A stretch of 64,000 nt of DNA from Streptomyces sp. NBC_00234 (GTDB taxonomy: Bacteria > Actinomycetota > Actinomycetes > Streptomycetales > Streptomycetaceae): the NCBI RefSeq assembly GCF_036195325.1, contig NZ_CP108101.1, forward strand, positions 1,860,001 to 1,924,000, in the 5' to 3' direction. The position numbers were made by a program, and so were the translations under genes. Shown here one piece after another: positions 16,166 to 25,224 of the stretch; within the stretch, counting starts at the first letter, position 1, and each line of letters starts with the position of its first letter. The notes beneath the pieces are model-generated. The model was not told where the DNA came from. It did no database searches and saw nothing but the letters and a program-made list of their open reading frames with translations.

Positions 16166-17227
16166 TCAGCCGCTCAGGACGTCCAGCGCCCGGTCCACAT
16201 CGGCCTCGGTGTTGTACAGGTGGAAGGCCGCCCGCAGATTTCCGGCCCGGTTGGAGACCATGACCCCGGCCCGCGCCAGATCCGGCTCCCGGTCGCCGAG
16301 CCCGGGCACGGCGACGATCGCCGACCGGCCCGGGACCGCGTCGTGCCCCAGCCCCGCCAGGCCCGACCGGAACCGCTCCGCGAGCCCGGTGACGTGGCCG
16401 TGGATGGCGTCGATGCCGACCTCCCCCAGCAGGGCGAGGGAGCGTTCGGCCCCGTGGTACGACAGGAACGAGGGCGGTGCGTCGAACCGTCGGGCGTCGG
16501 GCGCGAGCCGGGCGACCGGCCCGTACGTACTGCCCCAGGGATCCTCCGCCGCGGCCATTCCGGCGAAGAGGGGCGGCAGGGTCTGCTGAGCCCCCTCGGT
16601 GACGGTGAGGAACGACGTACCCCGCGGGCAGAGCAGGAACTTGAAGGCACCGGTGACGGTGTAGTCGTAGGCCCCGGCGTCCAGGGGAAGCCAGCCCGCG
16701 GACTGGGAGGCGTCGAGCAGCGTACGGGCGCCATGGGCGCCGGCCGCCGTCCGCACCGCGTCCAGATCGGCGATCCTGCCGTCGGCGGACTGCACCGAGG
16801 AGAAGGCGACGAGCGCGGTGCCGGGCCGCACCGCTTCGGCCAGCCCCTCCAGCGGGGCGTAGCGCACCTTGAGGTCACCGCGGAGCGCGAGCGGGCTGAC
16901 GACCGAGCTGAACTCGCCCTCGGGGAAGAGGATTTCGGCCCCCGAGGGCAGCGAGGCCGCGATCAGCCCGACGTGCACGGCGACCGAGCTGCCGACGGCC
17001 ACCCGGTCCGGTCCGACACCGGCCAGCCGCGCGAAGCCGGCCCTGGCCGCGTCCACGAGCTCGGAGTCGCCCGAACCGACTCTGCGACCCGAGGCGCTGC
17101 CCTCGGCGAGTGCCCGCACCGCCTCGACGGTGCGGCGGGGCAGCAGCCCGCAGGTGGACGTGTTGAGATACGTGGTCTCCGGCGCGAACTCGGCGTGCGC
17201 GGCGCGTGTGAGCGAAGAGATCTCCAT
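16166..17227 (-). CDS. PLP-dependent class V aminotransferase-like enzyme
   Basis: A 353-aa protein of the cysteine-desulfurase / isopenicillin-epimerase-like group. It shows the N-terminal YLNTSTCGLLPRRTVEAVR, a DASQS segment (LLDASQSAGWLPLD) for the PLP ring, and GAFKFLLCPRGTSFL with the likely Schiff-base Lys. No conserved Cys loop of a true desulfurase is evident, so the reaction is uncertain. ATG 17227 is chosen with AGGG upstream; an in-frame ATG at 17251 is possible. It stands alone, convergent with marR. Confidence 0.78.
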   Translation of the reverse strand: MEISSLTRAAHAEFAPETTYLNTSTCGLLPRRTVEAVRALAEGSASGRRVGSGDSELVDAARAGFARLAGVGPDRVAVGSSVAVHVGLIAASLPSGAEILFPEGEFSSVVSPLALRGDLKVRYAPLEGLAEAVRPGTALVAFSSVQSADGRIADLDAVRTAAGAHGARTLLDASQSAGWLPLDAGAYDYTVTGAFKFLLCPRGTSFLTVTEGAQQTLPPLFAGMAAAEDPWGSTYGPVARLAPDARRFDAPPSFLSYHGAERSLALLGEVGIDAIHGHVTGLAERFRSGLAGLGHDAVPGRSAIVAVPGLGDREPDLARAGVMVSNRAGNLRAAFHLYNTEADVDRALDVLSG

Positions 17228-17320
17228 GGGCCCACCCTGGAGCCCCCTCAACTCATAGTCAATTGACCAAAGTTAAGGGGAACCCCTAAGCAACGCTTAT
17301 CACCGCAGGTCGGACCGGCC

Positions 17321-18049
17321 TCAGACGGTGCCGCCCGCCTGCGGGACCTCGCACGCACCCTCGGGACCGCAGGCCGCCGCGTCGTCGCCGATCGCGGTGA
17401 GCGCGGTGACGGGACGGTCCTTCCATGCCTGCTCCAGCGCCTTGAGGAACACCTCGGACGGCTGGCCGCCGGAGATTCCGTACCGCCGGTCGAGCACGAA
17501 GAACGGCACACCGTTGGCGCCCAGCTCGGACGCCTCGCGCTCGTCGGCCCGCACCTCGTCCGCGTACGCGCCGGGGTCGGCGAGCACCGCGCCGGCCTCG
17601 TCCTTGTCGAGCCCCGCCTCGACGGCGAGGTCCAGGAGTACGTCCGCGTCGAAGACCGAGCGCTCCTCGGCGAAGTTCGCCCGGTAGGCGAGGGTCAGCA
17701 GCTCGTCCTGCCGTCCGCGCGCCTTGGCCAGGTGGAGCAGCCGGTGGATGTCGAAGGTGTTGCCGTGGTCGCGCCCCTCGGTGCGGTAGCCGAGCCCCTC
17801 GGACTGCGCGTTGGCCGCGACGTTGGCCTCCATGGCCCGGGCCTCCTCGCGCGTACGCCCGTACTTCTGGGCCAGCATGTCGATCACCTGCGCGGTGTCG
17901 CCCTTGGCCCGTCCCGGGTCGAGCTCGAAGGAGCGGTGCACCACCTCGACCTCGTCACGGTGTGCGAACTCGGCCAGGCCCTTCTCGAAACGGGCCTTCC
18001 CGATGTAGCACCACGGGCAGGCGATGTCGCTCCAGATCTCGACGCGCAT
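17321..18049 (-). CDS. DsbA-family oxidoreductase (FrnE-like)
   Basis: A 242-aa cytoplasmic thioredoxin-fold protein with active site C11-P-W-C14 (VEIWSDIACPWCYIG) and the long helical insertion of the DsbA/FrnE group. The late segment GVPFFVLDRRYGISGGQP contains the cis-Pro loop. No signal peptide. Likely role: thiol-disulfide or polyketide-type isomerase chemistry; FrnE-like proteins are common in Streptomyces and substrates are mostly unknown. The ATG at 18049 is preceded by GAGAAGAAGAGA. Confidence 0.88.
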   Translation of the reverse strand: MRVEIWSDIACPWCYIGKARFEKGLAEFAHRDEVEVVHRSFELDPGRAKGDTAQVIDMLAQKYGRTREEARAMEANVAANAQSEGLGYRTEGRDHGNTFDIHRLLHLAKARGRQDELLTLAYRANFAEERSVFDADVLLDLAVEAGLDKDEAGAVLADPGAYADEVRADEREASELGANGVPFFVLDRRYGISGGQPSEVFLKALEQAWKDRPVTALTAIGDDAAACGPEGACEVPQAGGTV

Positions 18050-18096
18050 GTCTCTTCTTCTCTCCAGGATCTCGGGCACCACGGAGGTACCCTCCG

Positions 18097-18600
18097 CTAG
18101 CCCGGTTCAACGTTCAACCGCCCCGGCTGATTCCCCACGTCCAGGCAGAGCGTCAGATGACTGCCGCCACGTGGCCCCTCCGGATCGGGGATCCACCCGT
18201 GGCGGGCGTAGAAGGACTGGGCGCGGGTGTTGTGCACGAAGACCTCCAGCCGGGCCGTCCGCACTCCGGCACGCCGCCAGGCGTCGGTGCAGGCGGTATG
18301 GAGGGCGGTGCCGATACCCGTACGCCACAGGGAGGGCGAGACATGCAGTTGGGAGAGATAGATGAATCCGTCGCGCTCCGCGTACGCCGCGATGCCCGCG
18401 ACGACCCCGTCGCGCTCGGCACAGAGCACGGTGGCGTCGGAACGCCCGATGGCCCGCGCCCAGCCGTCCCGGCTGCGGCCGACCTCGGCCGCCCCCTCGT
18501 ACTCCTCGGCCGGAAGGTGGTCGCGGTAGTAGGTGGCCCGGGCCTCGGTGTGCAGCCGGACGACGGCGTCGAGGTCGTCCGGGGTGGCGGTTCTGATCAT
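18097..18600 (-). CDS. GNAT-family N-acetyltransferase
   Basis: A 167-aa single-domain GNAT protein. It has the N-terminal IRTATPDDLDAVVRLHTEA strand-helix, the acetyl-CoA loop in LHVSPSLWRTGIGTALHTA (R-x-G-I-G-x-A), and a late LEVFVHNTRAQSFYARHGW motif. Substrate unknown. It follows, with a 57-base gap, the EamA transporter gene on the same strand. Confidence 0.85.
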   Translation of the reverse strand: MIRTATPDDLDAVVRLHTEARATYYRDHLPAEEYEGAAEVGRSRDGWARAIGRSDATVLCAERDGVVAGIAAYAERDGFIYLSQLHVSPSLWRTGIGTALHTACTDAWRRAGVRTARLEVFVHNTRAQSFYARHGWIPDPEGPRGGSHLTLCLDVGNQPGRLNVEPG

Positions 18601-18657
18601 GGTGGAAGGGACGCGCCGTGTCGGTCCGCGGTTGCCGGGCCGGGCTTCGCGATCCGT

Positions 18658-19599
18658 TCAGCCGGCGGTTGATCCGGCGCGTCGTGGTGCGGCTGCCCCG
18701 GCCCTGCCGGCCGGGCCTCCGGGCTTGCGGCCGCGCGTCAGGCCGACGCCGACGAGCACGACGGCCAGGCCCGTGACCACGCGGACGCTCAGCTGCTCGC
18801 CGAGGACGACGGCCCCCAGCAGTACCGAGACGACCGGCAGCAGATAGCCGACGGTGGCGGCGGCTGTGGGGCCCTCCTCGGCGATGAGCCGGGAGTTCAG
18901 GTGGAAGGTGACCCCCGTGCCCAGGACGCCCAGCGCGGCGACGGCGACCACCGCGGTGAGCGTGGCGTCCACCGGGGCCGCGGGGCCTGCGGGCAGAGCG
19001 AACGTGGTCAGGCCCGTCGCGGCGACGAGCTGGGCCGCCGAGAGCGCGAGCGGGCCGTTCTCCCGGCCGATGAGGTGGCGGGCCATGTAGACGAAGGCGA
19101 CGGCGTAACTCATGGCGGCGGCGAGGAGGAGCAGCGCGCCCCAGCTGGTCAGACCGCTCTGCTGCCAGGGGGCGAAGATGAGCAGCACCCCCACGAAGCC
19201 GAGGAGCAGGCCGGCCAGGCGGACCGGGCGCCGGTCGCGCTCCGTCCCGAGTGCGAGCCCCATCCCCATGGACCACAGGGGAGTTGTCGCGTTGAGGACA
19301 CCGGCCACACCGGAGTCGACGGTCTGCTCGCCGACGCTGAAGAGGAAGAACGGCAGGGCGTTGCAGAGGAACGCCGCCACGAGGAGGTGACCCCATGTCC
19401 TGCGGTCGCGCGGGAGACGCTGGCCGGCCGCGCGGGCGAGCGCCAGGAGGACGGCCGCGCCGAGCGCGCAGCGGATGACCGTGATGTGGAGCGGGGGCAG
19501 GCCGCCGTTCAGAGCGATCTTGATCCAGAGAAAGCCCGATCCCCACAACAGGGCGAGGACAGCCATGCGGATGAGGGCTCCTCGTTGGCCACTGAGCAC
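18658..19599 (-). CDS. EamA/DMT-family transporter
   Basis: A 313-aa inner-membrane protein with about ten hydrophobic helices in two EamA repeats (LALLWGSGFLWIKIAL at the start; GATVGYLLPVVSVLLGAVVLGEQL-like segment in the second repeat). It probably exports small metabolites. GTG 19599 is preferred because AGGAGG lies 7 bases upstream; the internal ATG at 19566 would truncate the first helix. It is divergent from a LysR regulator 95 bases away, the usual arrangement for inducible exporters. Confidence 0.87.
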   Translation of the reverse strand: MLSGQRGALIRMAVLALLWGSGFLWIKIALNGGLPPLHITVIRCALGAAVLLALARAAGQRLPRDRRTWGHLLVAAFLCNALPFFLFSVGEQTVDSGVAGVLNATTPLWSMGMGLALGTERDRRPVRLAGLLLGFVGVLLIFAPWQQSGLTSWGALLLLAAAMSYAVAFVYMARHLIGRENGPLALSAAQLVAATGLTTFALPAGPAAPVDATLTAVVAVAALGVLGTGVTFHLNSRLIAEEGPTAAATVGYLLPVVSVLLGAVVLGEQLSVRVVTGLAVVLVGVGLTRGRKPGGPAGRAGAAAPRRAGSTAG

Positions 19600-19694
19600 T
19601 GTTCGCCTCCTGAAAGGGTCCGGATTCGTACAGTGCCTTGGCGTCCACCGTAAGACAAGCGAAAAAGTTTGCATGCAGCGTTAAGCTGTTCTAC

Positions 19695-20603
19695 ATGCTT
19701 GATATGCGGCGCATGCAGATCCTGCGAGCGGTGGTCACGAGCGGATCGGTCACCGCCGCGGCACGGAACCTCGGCTACACCCCCTCGGCGGTCAGCCAGC
19801 AGATGGCGACGCTGGAGAAGGAGGCCGGGATCGCCCTCCTCGAACGGACCGGGCGGGGTGTGCGGCCGACGGATGCCGGACGGCTGCTCAACGAGTACGC
19901 GACCGTCATCGGCCGGCACGTCGCCGAGGCCGAGACCGCGCTGGCCGACCTGCGGGCCGGGCGCACGGGGCGGGTCGCGGTCCGCTACTTCGCCACGGCG
20001 GGGGCCACCCTGGTGGCGCCGGCGCTGGCGCGGCTCCGCCGCGAGCAGCCCGGGGTCCAGGTCAACCTGAAGATGAGCGACCCCGAGGACCCGCTGCCGG
20101 AAGTGCAGCAAGGCCGGGCCGACTTGGCCCTGGTGGTCCGGCCGCGGGACCAGCTGCCCGTCGACGGCATCCGGTTCGTGCACCTGCTCGACGACCGGTA
20201 TCTCGCCGTCCTGCCCGAGGGGCACCGGCTCGCCGCGAAGCCGGAGATCGAGCTGACCGACCTCGCCGACGAGGCGTGGATCAGCAGCGACCGGCCGGGC
20301 CCCTGTCTGGACCCCGTGCTCGACGCCTGTGCCTCGGCCGGCTTCACCCCGGGCTTCGTGGTGGAGAGCGAGGACCATGCCACGGCGCAGGCGTTCGTCG
20401 CCGCCGGGCTCGGCATCGCCCTGATCCCGGAGCTGGGGCTCGGCAACCGCCACCCCGCCGTGGTCGTACGCACGGTCCGCACCCCGGAGCCGGTCAGATC
20501 GATCCACGCGGCGGTGCGGGAGTCGGCACCGGCCGGGCACCCCGCACTGCGCGGACTGCTCGACGCGCTGCGGACCGCGGCGGCCACCACGACCGCACCC
20601 TAG
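19695..20603 (+). CDS. LysR-family transcriptional regulator
   Basis: A 302-aa regulator with an N-terminal LysR helix-turn-helix (about residues 5-60: LRAVVTSGSVTAAARNLGYTPSAVSQQMATLE) and a type-2 periplasmic-binding effector domain. It probably controls the divergent EamA exporter. ATG 19695 lacks an evident Shine-Dalgarno, so translation may begin on a short leader, or at ATG 19704. The stop codon TAG lies in a CTAG that begins a short inverted-repeat segment. Confidence 0.87.
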   Translation: MLDMRRMQILRAVVTSGSVTAAARNLGYTPSAVSQQMATLEKEAGIALLERTGRGVRPTDAGRLLNEYATVIGRHVAEAETALADLRAGRTGRVAVRYFATAGATLVAPALARLRREQPGVQVNLKMSDPEDPLPEVQQGRADLALVVRPRDQLPVDGIRFVHLLDDRYLAVLPEGHRLAAKPEIELTDLADEAWISSDRPGPCLDPVLDACASAGFTPGFVVESEDHATAQAFVAAGLGIALIPELGLGNRHPAVVVRTVRTPEPVRSIHAAVRESAPAGHPALRGLLDALRTAAATTTAP

Positions 20604-20646
20604 GGCCCGTCGTTCGGACGGGCGCCAGGGTGCGGACACGACCTAG
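20600..20646. terminator. CTAG-bounded hairpin between convergent genes
   Basis: A 47-base segment bounded by CTAG on both sides (20600-20603 and 20643-20646). Each CTAG provides the TAG stop of the converging genes. Inside, GCCCGTC (20605-20611) pairs with GACGGGC (20617-20623) around a 5-base loop. It can serve as a bidirectional terminator and resembles a reduced member of the CTAG element family. Confidence 0.65.
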
Positions 20647-22187
20647 CCGCAGGTGGTCGGGCGTTCGTCCGCGGGAACGATACGGAGCTTGCTCATCGGT
20701 ACCTTGAGCGCCCGCTCCCTGTCGGCATCCCACAGCACGGCCGTGCCGCCCGCGTCGCCCACCTTGAGGTACGGCCGGGTGGGTACGAACCGGCCGCCGT
20801 CGACCGGGATCGCCTCCACCTTTCCGATGGGGTGGGCGCACACCCACTCCGGCGTGATGCCGAAGTACGGCTCCGGAGCGCGGCCGGTCTTCGCCGCCGC
20901 GACGGCTTCCTTCCCGGTCCGGCTGGCCGGCCCCAGCCCGAGACCCCACGTTCCCTGGAGGAACAGCACGGTCGTGAAGCCGAGCAGGAACACGTACACC
21001 AGCCACCGGTCCCGCACATGCCAGTGCAGGTGCTGCAGGTATCCGAGCGCGGACACCGCGAGGAGCCACAGGTTCATCACGGCCCCGAACCTGGCCGAGG
21101 CGATGAGCTGCCAGAAGCGCGGCACGTCGACGTCCTCGGCGTTGAGGCCGAAGGCGTCCAGGTAGAAGGAGTGGAGACCGAAACCGAGGGAGGGCACCAG
21201 GCCGAAGGCGATCGGCAGGAGGGTGGGGATCAGCCAGGGGGCCACGGCCCGCCAGCTCCACTGGCGGACGAGGAGCCGGATTCCGTTGAAGACGACGAAG
21301 CCCGCCATCAGGTACGTGATGACCTGCGAGCCGTCCCCCGCCCCGGGTTCCGTGCGCACCACGTTCACGCCGAGGCCGACGGCGATCGCCCCCAGGACGC
21401 CCGCCCCGCCGAACGCCTTCTCCACCGATGCCTGCGGAAATCCCCGGCGGATCACCGGAACCGCGGCCGGAACGAGTCCGCACGCGATCACCGCGAACCC
21501 CCACCAGGATCCCGGTCCGTGCGTCCACAGGTCGGCGATGCGCGCTCCCGCCCAGGCCCACACCGCCATGAAGGCGAGCAGCCAGGCGAGTTGCTGCCTC
21601 GAACGGCGTCGCGTGCCGAAGGCCGCCGACGCCGGCTGCCCCGCTCCCCCCGACCTCCGTGCCGCGACCCGCGGCGGCTGCGGCACGGCGCCGGGCAGGG
21701 GGCGGGCGGCGTGGTTCTGCGCGGTGGCCGAGGTGGTGGCCGTGATCAGCCTCCCGGTGTCCCGGAGTCCGAGCGTCTCGGCACGCCGGCGGTGCCACCG
21801 CTCCACCCAACGGGTCCTGCGCGGCAGCCGCACCGTGTGCGGGTGCACCTCCGGCCGGTCGTACGCGTACCAGTAGGGCCGGTCGACCGGATCTCGGACG
21901 ACGCGGTCGACCACCTCGACGTTGAGGTCCAGCAGCAGTTCGTCGGATATGAGCTCGATCCTCTCGCGCGCTCCCCTGACCGCGTTGATGCTGCTCCCGG
22001 GAAACCGCGCCTCGATCGTGTACCAGAACCTGCTCTCGGTGACCACGCTCGCCGTACCGCCGCGCTTTTCCAGGACCGGCCAGTCACGGTCCGTCAGCGC
22101 CTTCTCGAACATCTCGCACTCGGTACGGGTTCCCCGCAGTTCCACGAGCGCGACCGCTCGCTGATCGAACCGTGACGCCCTGGGCAC
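20643..22187 (-). CDS. Orphan multi-pass membrane protein
   Basis: I do not recognise the family of this 514-aa protein. Residues about 1-110 form a soluble domain (FDQRAVALVELRGTRTECEMFEKAL). After a Pro/Arg-rich linker, about seven hydrophobic helices run from about 200 to 425 (WLLAFMAVWAWAGARIA; WWGFAVIACGLVPAAVPVI; WLVYVFLLGFTTVLFLQGTW). A C-terminal extracytoplasmic or cytoplasmic domain of about 85 residues with two Cys follows (WVCAHPIGKVEAIPVDG; DERPTTCG). GTG 22187 has GAGGA upstream. It is alone, convergent with LysR and isolated from the upstream dehydrogenase by a terminator. Confidence 0.7.
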   Translation of the reverse strand: MPRASRFDQRAVALVELRGTRTECEMFEKALTDRDWPVLEKRGGTASVVTESRFWYTIEARFPGSSINAVRGARERIELISDELLLDLNVEVVDRVVRDPVDRPYWYAYDRPEVHPHTVRLPRRTRWVERWHRRRAETLGLRDTGRLITATTSATAQNHAARPLPGAVPQPPRVAARRSGGAGQPASAAFGTRRRSRQQLAWLLAFMAVWAWAGARIADLWTHGPGSWWGFAVIACGLVPAAVPVIRRGFPQASVEKAFGGAGVLGAIAVGLGVNVVRTEPGAGDGSQVITYLMAGFVVFNGIRLLVRQWSWRAVAPWLIPTLLPIAFGLVPSLGFGLHSFYLDAFGLNAEDVDVPRFWQLIASARFGAVMNLWLLAVSALGYLQHLHWHVRDRWLVYVFLLGFTTVLFLQGTWGLGLGPASRTGKEAVAAAKTGRAPEPYFGITPEWVCAHPIGKVEAIPVDGGRFVPTRPYLKVGDAGGTAVLWDADRERALKVPMSKLRIVPADERPTTCG

Positions 22188-22247
22188 AGGTCCTCGGCCT
22201 TTCTGGGCGCTACCGCTCGGTTCGCGCGAGCGTGGGAGTACGACGTA

Positions 22248-22274
22248 CCCGCCTCCGGGTTTCCCGGAGGCGGG
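22248..22274 (-). terminator. Terminator after the dioxopentanoate dehydrogenase gene
   Basis: A perfect 12-bp stem (CCCGCCTCCGGG at 22248-22259 with its complement at 22263-22274) closes on a TTT loop, 8 bases beyond the minus-strand stop. Confidence 0.88.
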
Positions 22275-22281
22275 AGGACCG

Positions 22282-23802
22282 CTACGAGCGGTGCCCGTCC
22301 ACCCGGCGGGGCAGGCCCATCGGGTTGGCCTCGCGCAGTTCCGGGGGCAGCAGGGCGTCGGGGGTCGTCTGGTAGGTGACCGGGCGCAGCCAGCGTTCGA
22401 TCGCCGTCGCGCCGACCGAGGTGGAGGTCGAGGTGGTCGCCGGGTACGGGCCGCCGTGGTGCTGGGCGGGGGCGACGGCGACGCCGGTCGACCAGCCGTT
22501 GACCAGGATGCGCCCGGCCAGCGGGGTCAGCTCGGCGAGCAGGCGTGCGGCGCTGTCGTCGGTCTCCTCGGTGGCCGTCTGGAGCGTGGCGGTGAGGTTG
22601 CCCGGGAGGCGGGAGAGAACCGAGGTGATCTCGTCCTCGCTCTCGTAGCGCGCGACGACGGTGACCGGGCCGAAGCACTCCTCCAGCAGCGCGTCGTGCG
22701 GTCCGTCGGCCGCCAGCCGCTGCGCCGGTACGGTCAGGAAGCCCGCGGAGACGGTGTGTTCGCCGCCTGCGCCGGGGGTGACGGGGGCCGTCACGTCCGG
22801 GAGTCCGGCCCGTTCCCGTACGCCCTCGACGAAGGCGTCGCGCATGCGGTGGTCGAGCATGACCGCGGACGCGCTGTCGCTGACCGCGTCGGTCAGGGAC
22901 TTCAGCAGCTGGTCGCCGGTCCCGCCGGAGGGGACGAGGACGAAGCCGGGCTTCGTGCAGAACTGACCCGCGCCCAGGGTCATCGAGCCCGCGAGCCCGG
23001 CACCGATCTGCTCGCCGCGCTCGGCGGCGGCGGCCTCGGTGACGACCACGGGGTTGAGGGAGCCGAGCTCGCCGTGGAACGGGATCGGGGTGGGCCGGGC
23101 CGCCGCCGCGTCGAACAGGGCGCGCCCGCCACGGATCGAGCCGGTGAAGCCGGCCGCGGCGACGAGCGGGTGCCTGACCAGCTCGACGCCCGCCTGGAAG
23201 CCGTGCACCAGGGTCACCACGTCCTCGGGCAGGCCGTTCTGCGCGGCGGCCCGGCGCAGCACGGAGGCGCAGAGCTCGGAGGTGGCCGGATGGTCCGGGT
23301 GCGCCTTGACGACGACGGGGCAGCCGGCGGCGAGCGCGCTGGCCGTGTCGCCGCCGGGGACGGAGAAGGCGAGCGGGAAGTTGCTCGCCGCGTAGACGGC
23401 GACGACGCCGAGCGGGATCTTGTAGCGGCGCAGGTCCGGCCAGGGCGGGGTCTGCGTCGCGTCCTCGTGGTCGATGTGGATGTCGAGGAAGGCGCCCTCG
23501 TCGACGACCTCGGCGAAGGCCCTCAACTGGGCTGCCGTGCGCGCGAGTTCGCCGGTGAGCCGGGCCGGGCCGAGCGCCGTCTCGGCGTCCGCGGCCTCGA
23601 TGACGTGCTCCCCGGCCTCGGCGAGCAGATCGGCGGCGGTACGCAGGAACGCGGCGCGCACCGTGCGGTCGGCGAGCGAGCCGCGTACGGCGTGGGCGGC
23701 CCGGACCACTCGGTCGACCTCCTCCGCTGTAGCCTCCACCGCAACCTGCTCACGCGGGTTCCCGGTTCGGGGGTCGACGCTCCAGACTGGTGCTGCTGCC
23801 AC
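22282..23802 (-). CDS. 2,5-dioxopentanoate (alpha-ketoglutarate semialdehyde) dehydrogenase
   Basis: This 506-aa aldehyde dehydrogenase belongs to the group that oxidises 2,5-dioxopentanoate to 2-oxoglutarate with NAD(P)+. Catalytic Cys is C282 (GAGQFCTKPG) and general base E245 (FHGELGSLNP). The VYAASNFPLAFSVPGGD and TGSIRGGRALFDAAA segments are typical of this subfamily and differ from ordinary ALDHs. It would be the last step for both the oxidative uronate pathway (udh/kdgD at 55-57 kb) and the oxidative arabinose pathway (49-51.7 kb). GTG 23802 has AAGG upstream. It is divergent from an IclR regulator. Confidence 0.87.
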   Translation of the reverse strand: MAAAPVWSVDPRTGNPREQVAVEATAEEVDRVVRAAHAVRGSLADRTVRAAFLRTAADLLAEAGEHVIEAADAETALGPARLTGELARTAAQLRAFAEVVDEGAFLDIHIDHEDATQTPPWPDLRRYKIPLGVVAVYAASNFPLAFSVPGGDTASALAAGCPVVVKAHPDHPATSELCASVLRRAAAQNGLPEDVVTLVHGFQAGVELVRHPLVAAAGFTGSIRGGRALFDAAAARPTPIPFHGELGSLNPVVVTEAAAAERGEQIGAGLAGSMTLGAGQFCTKPGFVLVPSGGTGDQLLKSLTDAVSDSASAVMLDHRMRDAFVEGVRERAGLPDVTAPVTPGAGGEHTVSAGFLTVPAQRLAADGPHDALLEECFGPVTVVARYESEDEITSVLSRLPGNLTATLQTATEETDDSAARLLAELTPLAGRILVNGWSTGVAVAPAQHHGGPYPATTSTSTSVGATAIERWLRPVTYQTTPDALLPPELREANPMGLPRRVDGHRS

Positions 23803-23842
23803 CGTGTTTCCTTCCCGCTCCTCTGCCGCACAACCACGAGTT

Positions 23843-23877
23843 GTTCGGTATTCTGAACAGCGTTCCTGGTCGTGAAC
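23843..23877. promoter_or_regulatory. Two tandem IclR-type operator candidates
   Basis: Two 16-bp GTTC-N8-GAAC dyads lie 19 bases apart: GTTCGGTATTCTGAAC (23843-23858) and GTTCCTGGTCGTGAAC (23862-23877). They sit between the dehydrogenase and the divergent iclR-type gene. A close relative of the first (14 of 16 bases) precedes the pectin ABC operon at 48988-49003. Confidence 0.65.
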
Positions 23878-23959
23878 TTATGGGGACTCTATTTCCGGGC
23901 GATCAGTGTTGGCAAGAAGTCGCAGGGTTTTGGCGTGATGGCTGGAAGGGGCGTAGGGC

Positions 23960-24730
23960 ATGTCGGTTGCCGAGTCTGGTGGGGCGCAGGTCAAGTCCGC
24001 GGTACGGACGGTTGAACTGCTCGAATACTTCGCGGGGCGCCCCGGCATGCACTCGCTGGCCTCGGTGCAGGAGGCCGTCGGCTACCCCAAGTCCAGCCTC
24101 TACATGCTGCTGCGGACGCTCGTGGAGCTCGGCTGGGTGGAGACCGACGCCACGGGCACGCGGTACGGGATCGGCGTACGGGCCCTGCTCGTCGGCACCT
24201 CGTACATCGACGGGGACGAGGTCGTCGCCGCCGCCCGCCCCACCCTGGACCGGCTCTCCGACGACACCACGGAGACGATCCACCTGGCCCGCCTCGACGG
24301 GACGAACGTCGTCTACCTCGCCACCCGGCAGTCCCAGCACTATCTGCGGCCCTTCACCCGCGTCGGCCGCCGCCTGCCCGCCCACTCCACCTCGCTCGGC
24401 AAGGCGCTGCTGGCCACGCACAGCGACGAGCAGGTCCGCAAGATGCTCCCCGAGACGCTGCCCGCGCTGACCGAGCACACCCTCACCGACCGCGAGAAGC
24501 TGATCGAGGAGCTGCACCTCATCCGGGAGCAGGGATACGCGGTGGACCGCGAGGAGAACACCCTCGGGCTGCGCTGCTTCGGCGTCGCGATCCCCTACCG
24601 GACCCCCGCCCGTGACGCGATCAGCTGCTCCGTTCCGGTGGCCAGGCTCACGCCCGCGCACGAACAGATGGTCAAGGACGCCCTGTTCGACGCCCGCGAC
24701 CGGCTCACCCTCGCGACGCGGAGGCTCTGA
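23960..24730 (+). CDS. IclR-family transcriptional regulator
   Basis: A 256-aa regulator with an N-terminal winged helix (about residues 12-72: AVRTVELLEYFAGRPGMHSLASVQEAVG...SSLYMLLRTL) and an IclR effector domain (about 85-250) with the conserved LPAHSTSLGKALLA and GYAVDREENTLGLRCFGVAI segments. By position it should control the dioxopentanoate dehydrogenase and itself; the ligand may be a hexuronate, arabinonate or keto-deoxy-sugar acid. ATG 23960 follows GTAGGGC. A GNAT gene begins 4 bases after its stop. Confidence 0.88.
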   Translation: MSVAESGGAQVKSAVRTVELLEYFAGRPGMHSLASVQEAVGYPKSSLYMLLRTLVELGWVETDATGTRYGIGVRALLVGTSYIDGDEVVAAARPTLDRLSDDTTETIHLARLDGTNVVYLATRQSQHYLRPFTRVGRRLPAHSTSLGKALLATHSDEQVRKMLPETLPALTEHTLTDREKLIEELHLIREQGYAVDREENTLGLRCFGVAIPYRTPARDAISCSVPVARLTPAHEQMVKDALFDARDRLTLATRRL

Positions 24731-24734
24731 ACCC

Positions 24735-25208
24735 GTGGACGTGACACTGCGCGAGGTGCGGGACGGGGACCTGCCCCTCTTCTTCTCGTACATGAGTGAC
24801 CCGGAGGCGACCCGGGTCGCGGCCTTCACCAGCAAGGACCCCACCGACCGGGCCGCGTTCGACGCCCACTGGGCCCGCATCCGCGCGGCCGAGCACATAC
24901 TGATGCGGACCGTGCTCGCCGACGGCGTCGTGGTGGGCAACACCGGGGTGTACGGACCGCCGGACGACCGCCAGGTCACGTACTGGATCGGCCGCGCGCA
25001 CTGGGGGCGCGGTCTCGCGACCGCCGCGCTGGGCGCACTGCTCGGTCTCGTGCCCGAGCGCCCGCTGCACGCACGGGCCGCCGCCGACAACCTCGGCTCG
25101 GTCCGGGTCCTGCAGAAGTGCGGATTCGTCGTGACGGGCCGGGACCGGGGCTTCGCCCAGGCCCGCGGCGAGGAAGTACCCGAGCTGCTGCTGACCCTGG
25201 ACGCCTGA
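24735..25208 (+). CDS. GNAT-family N-acetyltransferase (RimJ/RimL-type)
   Basis: A 157-aa GNAT protein: VTLREVRDGDLPLFFSYMSDPEATR at the start, the acetyl-CoA loop in YWIGRAHWGRGLATAALGALL, and VRVLQKCGFVVTGRDRG near the end. The YWIG...RGLAT pattern is of the RimJ/RimL subgroup. GTG 24735 starts 4 bases after the iclR stop, so the two genes are probably cotranscribed; a functional link to sugar-acid metabolism is not evident. Confidence 0.82.
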   Translation: MDVTLREVRDGDLPLFFSYMSDPEATRVAAFTSKDPTDRAAFDAHWARIRAAEHILMRTVLADGVVVGNTGVYGPPDDRQVTYWIGRAHWGRGLATAALGALLGLVPERPLHARAAADNLGSVRVLQKCGFVVTGRDRGFAQARGEEVPELLLTLDA

Positions 25209-25224
25209 GCGGCATACCCGGGAG

